The notes under the pieces were generated by a model. It worked only from the letters and a program-made list of their open reading frames with translations. It did not search any database and was not told where the DNA came from. From contig NC_061514.1 in NCBI RefSeq assembly GCF_022539505.1, positions 36,671,769 to 36,735,768 on the forward strand: DNA of 64,000 nt, read 5' to 3'. Shown here in pieces: positions 36,472 through 48,573 of the stretch. How positions within the stretch are numbered: position 1 is the stretch's first letter; each line of letters begins with the position of its first letter. This stretch comes from Lolium rigidum. Lineage: Eukaryota > Streptophyta > Magnoliopsida > Poales > Poaceae. The position numbers and the translations under genes were made by a program.

Positions 36472-37290
36472 TTATCTCCCAAGAAGTTCTTTCTTTATAG
36501 CCATTAAGATGGGCTCAGCAGTTTTAATGATGCACTCATGAGAATAGACAATGAAGCAAAAGAGAACATCAAGAGGCAAATTCAAAACACATTTAAGTCT
36601 AACATGCTTCCTATGCATAGGAATCTTGTAAATAAACAAGTTCATGAAGAGCAAAGTAACAAGCATAGGAAGATAAAACAAGTGTAGCTTAAAAAAATTC
36701 AGCACATAGAGAGGTGTTTTAGTAACATGAAAATTTTTACAACCATATTTTCCTCTCTCATAATAACTTTCAGTAGCAACATGAGCAAACTCAACAATAT
36801 AACTATCACATAAAGCATTCTTATCATGAGTCTCATGCATAAAATTATTACTCCCCACATAGGCATAATCAATTTTATTAATTGTAGTGGGAGCAAATTC
36901 AACAAAATAGCTATCACTATTATTCTCATCACCATAATCATCATATATAGGAGGCATATTGTAATTATAATTAATTTTCTCCTCAATAGTAGGTGGACTG
37001 AAAATATCATATTCATCATTGCAAGCATCATATATAGGAGGTAAAGTATCATCAAAGTAAATTTTCTCCTCCATGCTTGGGGGACTAAAAATATCACAAC
37101 CAGCTTCCCCAAGCTTAAATTCTTCCATAGCTTTAGCAATAATGGTGTTCAAAGAGTTCATGCTAATAACATTGCTACAACTATTTTGCAAACAAAGTTC
37201 CATGGGTTTTTTAATTTTCTCTTCAAACACATCATGTCCTAACTCAAGATAAATACTATAAAGATCTCTAATTTTTTTGTTGTTTTCCAT
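36472..37290 (-). CDS. Conserved membrane-segment ORF of unknown function, element C copy
   Basis: An intact 272-codon frame placed about 250 bp inside the PBS. The N-terminus (MENNKKIRDLYSIYLELGHD) leads to acidic repeats (DIFSPPSMEEKIYFDDTLPP and DIFSPPTIEEKINYNYNMPP), showing internal duplication. The C-terminal block matches A and B: SYIVEFAHVATESYYERGKY, GCKNFHVTKTPLYVL, a hydrophobic segment (FFKLHLFYLPMLVTLLFMNL), basic KIPMHRKHVRLKC and an ending AIKKELLGR. One transmembrane helix is likely near residues 185-212. Of the three copies this is the longest intact one. No known family is recognised. The intact frame and repeat-length variation suggest a coding role, not chance. Confidence 0.75.
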   Translation of the reverse strand: MENNKKIRDLYSIYLELGHDVFEEKIKKPMELCLQNSCSNVISMNSLNTIIAKAMEEFKLGEAGCDIFSPPSMEEKIYFDDTLPPIYDACNDEYDIFSPPTIEEKINYNYNMPPIYDDYGDENNSDSYFVEFAPTTINKIDYAYVGSNNFMHETHDKNALCDSYIVEFAHVATESYYERGKYGCKNFHVTKTPLYVLNFFKLHLFYLPMLVTLLFMNLFIYKIPMHRKHVRLKCVLNLPLDVLFCFIVYSHECIIKTAEPILMAIKKELLGR

Positions 37291-37539
37291 TAAGCCTAAC
37301 TAGTGAAAATAAAAACAAGTACAGGACTAGACATGATAACAAAACAAATTAAATGCACGTAACTAATTTTTTTGTGTTTTTGATATAGAGAGCAAGACAG
37401 TAAATTAAGTAAAACTAGCAACTAATTTTTTTGTGTTTTGATTTAGTGCAGCAAACAAAATAGTAAATAAAATAAAGCAAGACAAAAACAAAGTAAAGAG
37501 ATTGAGAAGTGGAGACTCCCCTTGCAGCGTGTCTTGATC

Positions 37540-37556
37540 TCCCCGGCAACGGCGCC
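37540..37556 (-). other. Primer binding site of element C
   Basis: The minus strand GGCGCCGTTGCCGGGGA matches the complement of the plant tRNA-Asp 3' end. The right LTR starts 12 bases away at 37569. Confidence 0.88.
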
Positions 37557-37568
37557 GGAAATTTAGCT

Positions 37569-39158
37569 TGATACGCGTAGATGCACACGTCCGTTGGGAA
37601 CCCCAAGTGGAAGGTATGATGCGTATAGAAGCAAGTTTCCCTCGGTATGAAACCAAGGTTTAATCGAACCAGTAGGAGCCAAGAAGCACGTTGAAGGTTG
37701 ATGGTCGCGAAATGTGATGCGGCGCAACACCAGGGATTCCGGCGCCAACGCGGAACCCGCACAACACAACCAAAGTACTTTGCCCCAACGAAACGGTGAG
37801 GTTGTCAATCTCACCGGCTTGCTGTAACAAAGGATTAAACGTATCGAGTGGAAGATGTTTGCAAAGAAAACGAGTAAACACAATTGCGGTAGATTGTATG
37901 CTATGTAAAGAATAGGACCGGGGTCCACAGTTCACTAGAGGTGTCTCTCCCATAAGATAAAAGCATGTTGGGTGAACAAATTACGGTCGGGCAATTGACA
38001 AATAGAGAAAGGCATAACAATGCATATACATGATATGATAAATATAGTGAGATTTAATTGGGCATTACGACAAAGTACATAGACCGCCATCCAACTGCAT
38101 CTATGCCTAAAAAGTCCACCTTCGGGTTATCATCCGAACCCCCTCCGGTATTAAGTTGCAAAGCAACAGACAATTGCATTAAGTATGGTGCGTAATGTAA
38201 TCAACAACTACATCCTTAGACATAGAATCAATGTTTTATCCCTAGTGGCAACGAGCACATCCACAACCTTAGAACTTTCGTCACTCGTCCCAGATTAAAT
38301 GGAGGCATGAACCCACTATCGAGCATAAATACTCCCTCTTGGAGTTAAGAGTAAAAACTTGGCCGAGCCTCTACTAGTAACGGAGAGCATGCAAGATCAT
38401 AAACAACACATAAACAATAGATTGATAATCACCATAATCATAGTACTCTCTATCCATCGGATCCCGACAAACACAACATATAGTATTACGAGATAGATGA
38501 TCTTGATCATGTTAGGCAGCTCACAAGATCCAACAATGAAGCACAACAAGGAGAAGACGACCATCTAGCTACTGCTATGGACCCATGGTCCAGGGGTGAA
38601 CTACTCACTCATCACTCCGGAGGCGACCATGGCGGTGTAGAGTCCTCCGGGAGATGAATCCCCTCTCCGGCGAGGTGCCGGAGGCGATCTCCTGAATCCC
38701 CCGAGATGGGATTCGCGGCAGCGCGTCTCCGGAAGGTTTTCCGTATCGTGGCTCTCGGTGTCGGGGGTTTCGCGACGGAAGCTTTAAGTAGGCGGAGGGT
38801 CAACGCGAGGGGCCACACGAGGGGCCCGGGAGGTAGGTCGGCGCGGCCGGGGCCCGGGCCGCGCCGGCCTCCCTCCGGCCGCCTCGTGGCCCCACTTCGT
38901 TAGGTCTTCGGTCTTCCGGAAGCTTCGTGCAAAAATAGGACCACGGGCGAAAGTTTCGTCCAATTCCGAGAATATTTCTTTACTAGGATTTCGAAACCAA
39001 AAACAGCAGAAAACAAGCAATCGGCTCTTCGGCATCTTGTTAATAGGTTAGTTCCAGAAAATGCATAAATATGGCATATAATGTGCATAAAACATGTAGG
39101 TATCATCAATAAAGTAGCATGGAACATAAGAAATTATCGATACGTTGGAGACGTATCA
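37569..39158 (-). repeat. Element C, right (5') LTR
   Basis: 1590 bp from TGATACGCGTAG to GACGTATCA, followed at once by the ATCTC target duplication. Confidence 0.92.
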
Positions 39159-42100
39159 ATCTCCTGGTTAATTATCAACATAAAGTAATATAACAAGTGC
39201 AATAAGTAAACATGTAAGAATCAATGCACACAGTTGACACAAGTGTTTGCTTCTAAGATAGAAAGAAGTAGGTAAACTGACTCAACATAAAGTAAAAGAA
39301 AGGCTCTTCGCAGAGGGAAGCATGGATTACTATTTTTGTGCTAGAGCTTTTATTTTGAAAACATAGAAACAATTTTGTCAATGGTAGTAATAATTCATAT
39401 GTGTTATACATGAAACTTCCTACAAGTTGCAAGCCTCATGCATCGAATACCAATAGTGCCCGCACCTTGTCCTAATTAGCTTGGATTTACATGGATTATC
39501 ATTGCATAACATATGTTTCAACCAAGTGTCACAAAGGGGTCCTCTATGCCGCCTGCACAAAGGTCCAAGGAGATAAATCGCATTTGATTTCTCATTTTTG
39601 ATAGATCTCAACTAAAGACATCCATACCGGGACAACATAGAAAACATATAATGGACTCCTCTTTAATGCATAAGCATTAAACAACAAATAATGTTCTCAT
39701 AAGAGATTGAGGATTAATGTCCAAACTGAAAACTTCCACCATGATAAATGGATTTGGTTAGCGGCCCAATGTTCTTCTCTAACAATATGCATACTCAAAC
39801 CATTTGATCATGATAAATCACCCTTACTTCAGACAAGACGAACATGCATAGCAACTCACATGATATTTAACAAAGGTGTAAAAAGTTGATGGTGTCCCCA
39901 GAAACATGGTTACCGCTCAACAAGCAACTTATAAGAACTAAGATACATAGCTACATATTCATCACCACAATAGTTTTTAAGCTATTTTCCCATGAGCTAT
40001 ATATTGCAAAGACAAAGGAATGAAATTTTAAAGGTAGCACTCAAGTAATTTACCTTGGAATGGCAGAAAAATACCACATATAAGTAGTTATGGTGGACAC
40101 AAATGGCATGGGTTTTGGCTCAAGATGTTTGGATGCACGAGAAGCATTTCGTCTCAGTACATATTGCAAGCATTATAAAACTCTACACTGTCTTCCTTGT
40201 TGTTCAAACAATTTTACCAGAAAATATCTAGACCTTAGAGAGATCAATCATGCAAACATAATTTCCACAAGCTCTACAGTAGTTCTCCACTAATAGATTT
40301 AAACTACATGATGCAAGAGCTTAAACATGATCTATGAGAGCTCAAAACAATTGCCAAGTATCAAATTATTCAAGACCATATGAAGCATTTTCTGTTTCCA
40401 ACCAAATAGCAATCAACGAAGCAGTTTTCAGCCTTCGCCATGAACATTAAAGCATAACTAAGAACACAAGTGTTCACATGAAAAAGCGGAGCGTGTATAT
40501 CTCCAATACAAGGATGGTGGGATCCAAATTTATTCAAACCAAAACCAAAAACAAAAACAAATAGACGCTCCAAGTAAAGAACATAAGATGTGATGGAATA
40601 AAAATATAGTTTCACTAGAAGTGACCTGATAAGTTGTCGATGAAGAAGGGGATGCCTTGGGCATCCCCAAGCTTAGATGCTTGAGTATTCTTGAAATATG
40701 CAGGGATGAACCACGGGGGCATCCCCAAGCTTAGACTTTTCACTTTTCTTGATCATATTGTATCATCCTCTTCTCTTGACCCTTGAAAACTTCCTCCACA
40801 CCAAACTTTAAGCAAACTCATTAGAGGGTTAGTGCATAATCAAAAATTCACATATTCAGAGGTTACATAATCATTCTTAACACTTCTGGACATTACCCAA
40901 GGCTACTGAAAGTTAATGGAACAAAGAAATCCATTCAACATAGCAAAAGAGGTAATGCAAAATAAAAGGCATAATCTGTCAAAACAGAACAGTCTGTAAA
41001 GACGAATTTTTCTGAGGCACTTAACTTGCTCAGATGGAAAACTCAAAACTAATGAAAGTTGCGTACATATCTGAGGATCACGCACGTAAATTGGCAGATT
41101 TTTTTGATTCTTCTACAGAGAGAAGGACGCGAATTCGTGACAGACAGCAAATCTGTTTCTGCGCAGAAATCCAAATCTAGTATCAACCTTACTATAGAGA
41201 CTTTACTTGGCACAAAAACATGATAAGGAGAGGTTGATACAATAGTAACAACTTCCAAGACTCAACAAAACAGTAGTAAAAATAAAACCATGGGTTATCT
41301 TCCAAGAAGTGCTTTTCTTTAACGCCTTTCAGCTAGGCGCAGAAAGTGCAAATCAAGTATTATCAAGAGAAGAAGCATCAACATCATAATCTATTATATA
41401 TTAAAAGTATATTACGGGTTAACCAGAAAAAAGAGAATTAGTTAGAAAATCCCACAATAATCAGAAACATCCGACTGTTTATTTTGTACACCGGAAGTTT
41501 ATGGCCATTAGATTAGATTGGGCAGTAAAAATTACCCACCACTGCCATTATAATGAAATAACGTTTCATATTTAAGTTTGTCATTAAATTAGGACAACAT
41601 CCAATCCCCGTACAAGTCTATTGGGATCAATCATGGGTTAACAGAAAAAGCCTACGAGGTCTTAGTTCTGTGCCGCCGCAATGCCCATCTGCGGGTGGCC
41701 TTGCCATGAGGTTGATCTGATCTTTGCCTGCGTCCTCATAGTATCCTCGATCTCTGTTTTGCACCTGGCTCCGTAATCTTCTGCAAGAAAATCAGGTCAA
41801 ACAGCCATAGAAAAATCTGGGATACATTGATCGATCTACTACACAAGCGCCGCCTCCTTCAAGCAGCCAGATGCCCCCTAATCTTCTACATGTCCATATA
41901 CACGATGGATTATTAATCACTTGAAGTTTGAATCGGATCTGATTGGAGGAACTACGTTCTTCTTCATGGTGTGAAAGCAGCCGAGCGCCTCCCTGCACGC
42001 AGTCGCGAGGGTGAGCTGCCTGCGTGCTAGATTTGGCGTACGTCTGCATCATATCGTACATCTTGCTCCTCCACACTCGGCTGGCTCCCCATGCTAGAGC

Positions 42101-42449
42101 CGGCAAACTTTTTCTGCGCTGATCTACTTCGTTCGCATTCATCCATAGCACCACCCAACATGTTTCCGATTGGCACCAGATCAGAGTGGAGGATGGATCC
42201 GGCAAGAATTCTACAAATTCTAACGTAGTCAGCTGGCTACCATGATTAAGCTAGGGTCATGCAACTACTGAGCTACATCGATCCCAGTGGCTAAGGTTTG
42301 TCTTCTACCTCCTTAATCTAATCTGTTATATATTCCGGTGACACTTGATGCTGCATGCACGGATGGAATTAGTATATGGAAGATGTTTACAGAGGAAGTA
42401 GATGCCCGTGAATATATAGGTTGTCGGTAGAACTACGATCAAACATATA

Positions 42450-42571
42450 CTCTCTCCGTCCCAAGAAAAAGCTTATTTTTGAAGATACAAATGTATCTAT
42501 AGTTAAAATATGTCTATATACCTCCGTACCAATACAAAGTTGAGCAGTTTTTTTTTTGGAATAGAGGGGAG
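42450..42571. mobile_element. Degenerate Stowaway-like MITE in the Helitron
   Basis: The left end CTCTCTCCGTCCCAAGAAAA after TA and the right end TTTTGGAATAGAGGGGAG are imperfect inverted repeats about 120 bp apart. The centre is AT-rich and non-coding. The right TA is displaced by about a base, so the edge is approximate. Confidence 0.6.
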
Positions 42572-42659
42572 TTAGTATTTACTTTAGTTGGTGATACCAG
42601 GAACACATCAGCATCTATGATCTGAAGCCAAATTTCTTGACTTATCTAATACCAGACAG

Positions 42660-44213
42660 GAGAGTGGATTTGGTAACCGGGTGTATACGTGAGCACGCGG
42701 TCATCACCGTTGGATTCGCTTTAAGATGCTGTCCTCACAAACGGAGCCCAAACGGCGTGAAACATCCTTTTTCAACCTGATTTCACGACACGACCTGGAC
42801 TGTCCCACCGAATACTAGCTACTACTCTGCCCACCTTCTTCTCCACTCGCCCCAATCCATCCGGAGCTGCTCCTTTATCCCCTTAATTGATGCAGGCTCA
42901 AATCTTCCTCAGACCCATCCATCCCCTCTGCCCACTCCGTCGATTTCGCTCATCCACCACCTCCCCAACTTATTCGTCGACGGTCGCTGTCGTTGTACAC
43001 CCATCTGCGGCGCGGGCGACGCCAGCGCGAGGCTGTGGATGACGAGGGCCTCTCGTACAGGTCCGCGCGCGCTGATGCGGGCCCCTTCGTCGTGGTCGAC
43101 CTCGCCGGCTTCCGCTCCGTGCGCGTCACCCGGGGAACCCTGGCCACCGCATGGGTTGACTCCGGCGCGACGCTCGGGGAGCTGTACTACGCCATCGGAA
43201 AGGTGAGCGACCGTCTCGCGTTCCCGGCGGGCCTGTGCCCAACGGTGGGCGTCGGCGGCCACCTCAATGGTGGCGGCTTCGGCATGCTCCTGCGCAGGCA
43301 CGGACTCGCAGCCGACCACGTCGTCGACGCCTTGCTGGTCAACGCCGAGGGCCGGATCCTGAACATCACCACCATGGGGCGCGACGTCTTCTGGGCCATC
43401 CGCGGCGGAGCTGGCAGCGGGAGCTTCGGGATCATGCTGTCGTGGCGGGTGAATCTCGTGGCCGTTCCGTCGAAGGTCACGGTGACAACGTCACAAAGTG
43501 GCAAGAGGTGGCCCCGGCTCTCCCCGACGAGCTGCTCGTGAGGGTGGTCGCTCAGGGACAGGTGGCCAACTTCCAGTCCCTGTACCTGGGCACCTGCGAC
43601 GCGCTGCTGCCGGTGATGAGCAGCCGTTTCCTAGAACTCGGTGTTTAATTGGAACCACTGCAAGGAGATGTGTCGGTGGCCAACAACTTCCTCGGCGACG
43701 GCGCCACCGTGGAGGACTTTATTTCCTTTTGTTCTTTCGGATATCAAAGACATAAGCAAGATGAAGAAAATCCTGGGCGTGGAAGAACTAGCAGGTAGCC
43801 ACAGGCAAATGCTTGCGGTTTGGCTTTTATCAGATGTTTTGGTGCTGTCATTTGTCATGCTTATTTTGGAGAACAAATCTGATTTGGTCTTCATTTTATC
43901 TACAGAAAATTTTAAGAATTTGCTACCTCTGCTTGTCCTGTGTTCTTTTATTAAATGATGAATGGCTACAGGAGATACTAATTAAGGTGTATTTATTGAA
44001 ATTTTGTTGTACCTAAATTCTAGAGAAAGAAATCGCTCGCGAGGAGTTATAACGACAACGCAGCAAGCAGCAAGCGAGGAGTTGTTAGAGCGGTAGATTT
44101 TCCTAACAATTTTTTTTGTAGTACACTAGCTCACGGAGAAATGGATGCCGTTTGACACATGTCACTTTCTGGGTGCGTGCTCACGTATACACCCGGTCAC
44201 CAGGCTTCTTTTG
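42660..44213. mobile_element. Mutator-like element (Pack-MULE) carrying a BBE-like gene piece
   Basis: A perfect 10-bp direct repeat TACCAGACAG flanks it (42650-42659 and 44214-44223). The ends are inverted repeats sharing GGTRACCGGGTGTATACGTG followed by AGCACGC; one terminus begins GAGAGTGGATTT, the other CAAAAGAAGCCT. A 9-11 bp TSD with long TIRs fits Mutator-like elements. There is no transposase. The interior contains a host flavoprotein gene fragment. The second copy at 49220-51482 has the same two ends in reverse order but different cargo. Confidence 0.87.
42985..43725 (+). pseudogene. Captured berberine-bridge-enzyme-like (FAD oxidoreductase) fragment
   Basis: The frame 42993-43541 encodes part of the FAD-binding domain of BBE-like enzymes: DEGLSYRSARADAGPFVVVD, ATAWVDSGATLGELYYAIGK, LAFPAGLCPTVGVGGHLNGG, AADHVVDALLVNAEGR and DVFWAIRGG. 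The cysteine of GLCPTVGVGGH, which bonds flavin in this family, is present. The upstream RSGGH motif with the second flavin-binding histidine is degraded (REAVDDEG). After about 43480 homology moves to another frame (WQEVAPALPDELLVRV, NFQSLYLGTCDALLPVMSSR) and then decays to about 43725. It is roughly 240 of about 530 residues, without signal peptide or C-terminal BBE domain. It lies inside the 42660-44213 MULE and is intronless like most grass BBE genes. Confidence 0.88.
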
Positions 44214-46717
44214 TACCAGACAGAGGGAAATGGTCTATGTTCCCTTTATGCCTTATCTTTCAGCTGATTTTCTACCTAAATGCTTCAATTTCTAGAAAAA
44301 TATATATTGCTGAAGTTTGACAAGCAATAAAAAGCGACTTGTGCTAAAAAATATTTTGATCCACTTCATTTGCCAAGGGATTGATTTATGTTTTTGCGCG
44401 AAGAAACAAAAATCCACCATTTTGCTCTTTCTTTTCCTTAGCTCTAGCTTTGTTTTCAAATGCTGGATCCGCCTGTCTACTAATTTTTGTATGCATATCT
44501 TTTCTTTCTTATCAGGTACACCATTACGGTTCTTTAGAAGGGCTGCACTGAAAAGGTCAATTGACAATGATGGAGGACATCGACCTTTCGGAAACGGTAG
44601 TATAGCCTCCCTAGCTATGATCATTGTTCCCATTTCATAAACATGTTTTATTTGTTTCTAACCACTGCTAGAATCATTATTACCCCCTCGATAGGTTAAT
44701 AAACATGCCACCTAATGGTTCCATTTGTTAACGCTTGACGGTAAATGGAAAGCATCCGAGGTAAAGTTGCTAACATAGTTTGACCAAAAAGAATAATCGA
44801 CACGAGTGACTATCATATTAGTGACAGAGCGCTCAAGGGGATGATTAACATAGTTTCTTATGATGTATCTCAGGAGTCTTGGCATATATGCTATGGTATA
44901 TGGTCCATCGTCCCTAAAAAAATCCTTCTTACATTATACATTTAATTACATTTGAATTTATATGCGATCCTTAAAGTTCCTAGCACTTGTAGTTGTAGGT
45001 GCTGGGGTGAACGACTAAGCTCAGTCACTACCAACGAGCCACCAGCACCGCTTCACCTGCGGGTGAATCCTCTGTCGGTGATGCTGAGATTAAAAAGAAA
45101 AGCAACGCTCACACGTGCAAGTGTGATGGCGGCAGGAGCCAGTTCTTGGTGTAATGGACATGGCCAGCAGATCGTGCAAGGAGGAGGATAACATATAAGA
45201 GAAAGATTTTATGCACGAGAAAAGCAGCCGGGAGCTGCTTAGCTGAGAGAGGGAGGATCATGTGGCCATCGGAATATGAAATTGACCTGTGAGGATTTAG
45301 TTTTCTCGACTTGGTGACTGAGTAATTAGCTACTGCCCAAGCTGCTCCTATTAACCAGGTGCACTCCTCTTGAATCCATTGCCCCTGAACGAGCAGGTGC
45401 AGCAGCAAGAACAAAATATGTCTCAGGTAGATATCAAGATTATGGGTGTGTGCTAGATGCTGAATATTTCTAAAAGACGATGGAGATTATCTGAAGCTGC
45501 AAGTTGGCATGTGTTCTTAGCCTGTGTACTTCCAGTTGCGTAATAAGCACCGGGAAGATGGTCATTGAGAATATTGCTAGAAGACAATGAAGAAGATCTA
45601 AAGATAGTCGAGCAGGGAGTCGGCATTTGTTTTTCTAAGCCACTACTTCCAATTTGAGGTAATTATTATACCTCTCCCCTTGCAGCATATCAGACCAGCG
45701 CCCGGCGGCTCCACCCACTACCGCTCGCATCATCTCGCCGGGACCTCGCAGAACAACCTCGCTGGAGCAATGGCGAGCACGGCAGCGCTGGTACCAAGGA
45801 TATATGTGTGATCTAATTTTTGTTTTCGTCCAAAAAGGGGCACACATAAACATTTGTATGGTAAAGGAAGAACTCATAACTGTAGTAGTAGGTAACTCAC
45901 GACTGCCCTCTGCCTTCTTAAGAAGCAAGAAAGGATAGCTAGAACAAGTCTGGTACGGACGGTGTGGCGCGGTTGACGTATATGGACAGGTACTCGCGGC
46001 GCTCAACTGTATTCATCTGTTTGTATGGGAGTGGGACTGGCACGGCAGCGTGTAAATACAGTCGTTGATGGCATCGGCGACCATGTCACCATTGCCAGTA
46101 AGGCTTTCTTCACTCTGTACGTGCTAGGTGACCTTATAAAATAGCAGCAATGATATATTTCTTGAAGCAACCAGATTTTGCGGGACTGACGTCCATCAGA
46201 TTAATGTGCATACATAGGTGCTTCATCTTTTACAACTGATATATGTGTGTGTACTTTTGTGTATGTTTGTCACACATTTACTCGACACCTCAATTATACT
46301 TAGATAAAGTAGATAAACTGTTACCACATTAACCTAACAAATCTACGATTCTCCCATTAAATATACATTAAAAGCACAATATGCAGTGTAAAGAGGAAGT
46401 GATAGAAGATATTTTTCACAAAAAGGTAAAACATAATGTTGTTAATCTAATGGACCCTATTTCAACTACCATTCCAAAAAAATCTTGATTTAATTTGTAA
46501 GGGTACATAAACACATGAAAACCTTTTGATCAAGATACCTGCACATACCAATTCAAATGGTAACAAATTTTAAGAGCATAACATTTACGATGTCTACTGT
46601 ATCATATTATTACCAATGACATATTCTAAATTTTCATAAATTTTTTTATTCAATTCTCAACCACCTACAACATACTTAAAGATTATGCCCTCGCATGTGC
46701 GAGGGCCACTGTGCTAG

Positions 46718-47084
46718 TTTGTTCTAATAATAGAATCAAAAGGCAACTTAATTCTCTTTCTAGGGAAGTGTTCCATACCTTTCTTGAGAGGGAACTGATA
46801 CTTAATATTTCCTTCTTTCATATCAATAACAGCACCAACAGTTCGAAGAAAGGGTCTTCCCAAAACAATAGGACAAGATGCATTGCATTCAATATCCAAG
46901 ACAACAAAATCAACGGGGACAAGGTTATTGTTAACCGTAATGCGAACATTATCAATCCTCCCCAAAGGTTTCTTTATAGAATTATCAGCAAGATTAACAT
47001 CCAAATAACAATTTTTCAATGGTGGCAAGTCAAGCATATCATAAACTTTCTTAGGCATAACAGAAATACTTGCACCAAGATCAC
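46718..47084 (-). pseudogene. Element D retropepsin domain, C-terminal part
   Basis: The minus strand encodes LGASISVMPKKVYDMLDLPP, DVNLADNSIKKPLGRIDNVR, VPVDFVVLDIECNASCPIVL and GRPFLRTVGAVIDMKEG. This is an aspartic protease fold: the catalytic DLGAS starts at the other side of the solo LTR (ALCD at 48574), and the ILGRPFL-type motif is here. It cuts Gag polyprotein in the virus-like particle. The protein continues past the Helitron site and ends about 12 residues later at a stop, so no polymerase is encoded. Confidence 0.88.
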
Positions 47085-48568
47085 TGATGTCTACGTGTGC
47101 TTCTATTCTTGTAGACATTGTTGGGCCTCCAAGAGCAGAGGTTTGTAGAACAACAGCAAGTTTCCCTTAAGCGAATCACCCAAGGTTTATCGAACTCAGG
47201 GAGGTAGAGGTCAAAGATAGTCCTCTCAAGCAACCCTGCAATTAAGATACAAGAAGTCTCTTGTGTCCCCAACACACCTAGCTAATACACTTGTCAGATG
47301 TATAGGTGCACTAGTTCGGCGAAGAGATAGTGAAACACAGGTGGTATAGATGGTGGTAATATTGCAGGAAGTAAAGATGCAGTAAAACAGTAAACAAGCG
47401 ATGTTTGTAGTATTTGGAAACAAGGCCTAGGGATCATACTTTCATTAGTGGACACTCTCAACATTGATCACATAATAAATAAATAACTTCTCCTCACTTT
47501 TGCTACATACACTCTCTTGTTGGATAACAAACACCATTCATTGTGTAGGGCTACAAGAGCTCCCTCAAGCCGGAGTAAACAAGCTCCACAACATTCATAA
47601 TTCATATTTAAGTAACCTCAAGAGTGCATAATAGACCGTTGCAATTTAGACCTAGTACTAACAAGCATACACACCGTCACCAATAAGCTATGAAAGGGGG
47701 AATATATCACATCAATACTATCATAGTAATAGTTAACTCCATAATCTACTAGAGATTACAATCATAACCTACACCAAGTACTACATGATGCACACACCGT
47801 CACCTTTACATCATGAAGAGGAATAGACTACTTTAATAACATCACTAGAGTAGCACATAGATTAATAGTGATACAAAGCTCATCATATGGATCTCAATCA
47901 TGTAAGGCAGCTCATGAGATCATTGTATTGAGGTACATGAGAGAGAGATTAACCACATAGCTATCGGTAGAGCCCTCAGCCTCGGGGGAGAACTACTCCC
48001 TCCTCATCATGGGAGACAGCAACGGCGATGAAGATGGCGGTGGTGTTGATGGAGATGGATTCCGGGGGCAATTCCCCGTCCCGGCGGCGTGCCGGAACAG
48101 AGACTTCTGTCCCCCGAACTTGACTTCGCGATGGCGGCGGCTGCATAACTTTTCTCGTCCCGTGGCTTATGTTTTTAGGGTTTTCGAGGCGGAGAGACTT
48201 TATAGGCGAAAGGGCGGCCTCGGAGGAGCCAGGGGTGGCCCCCCATAGGCTGGCGCCCCCCCTTTGGCCGCGCCGCCATGTGGGGTGGGGCCCCCAGGGC
48301 TCCCCTCTGGTCCCTCTCTGGCTCTCTGGAAGCTTCCGTGGAAAATAAGGTCTTGGGCGTTAATTTCGTCCAATTCCGAGAATATTTCCTTTGCAGGATT
48401 TCTGAAACCAAAAACAGCAGAAAACAGGAACTGGCGCTTCGGCATCTTGTTAATAGGTTAGTGCCGGAAAATGCATCAAAACATCATAAAGTGTGAGCAA
48501 AACATGTAGGTATTGTCATAAAACTAGCATGGAACATCAGAAATTATAGATACGTTGAAGACGTATCA
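47085..48568 (-). mobile_element. Solo LTR in D, family A-like
   Basis: 1484 bp from TGATGTCTACGTGTG to GAAGACGTATCA, flanked by the 5-bp target duplication ATCAC (47080-47084 and 48569-48573). No internal region remains, which is the product of LTR-LTR recombination. It splits the D protease between ALCD and LGAS. The minus-strand promoter has CCTATAAAGT at about 48196-48205. Confidence 0.92.
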
Positions 48569-48573
48569 ATCAC

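Larger units (their letters stand above)
32359..39158 (-). mobile_element. Element C: complete 6.8-kb LTR retrotransposon inside D
   Basis: It begins TGATACGCGTAGATG and ends GAGACGTATCA, with the 5-bp target duplication ATCTC on both sides (32354-32358 and 39159-39163). The flanks join into continuous D sequence. LTRs are 32359 to about 33953 and 37569-39158. The internal region has a PBS (37540-37556), one ORF (36472-37290), a non-coding 3' half and the GGGGATGCC junction. There is no gag or pol, so transposition needed proteins in trans. The LTRs differ by scattered C/T changes and small indels, indicating recent insertion. Confidence 0.93.
41390..46717 (+). mobile_element. Non-autonomous Helitron inserted in D
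   Basis: The 5' end TCTATTATATATTAAAAG is preceded by A (41389). The 3' end has the hairpin GCCCTCGCATGTGCGAGGGC (46687-46706), then CACTGTGCTAG and a flanking T (46718). These are the TC...hairpin...CTAG features and AT target of Helitrons. The boundary is confirmed by the host: joining 46718 to 41389 continues the D reading frame (IIRTN then YDVDASSLDN) without loss of a base. No Rep/helicase gene is present in 5.3 kb, so a partner element is needed. It carries a degenerate MITE and a Mutator-like element. The rest, about 41.5-42.4 and 44.3-46.6 kb, has no gene I recognise. Confidence 0.9.

Noticed and set aside
41792..42205. 137-codon minus-strand frame in the Helitron
   Set aside because: No family recognised and no repeat-independent support; it may be captured sequence but cannot be shown.
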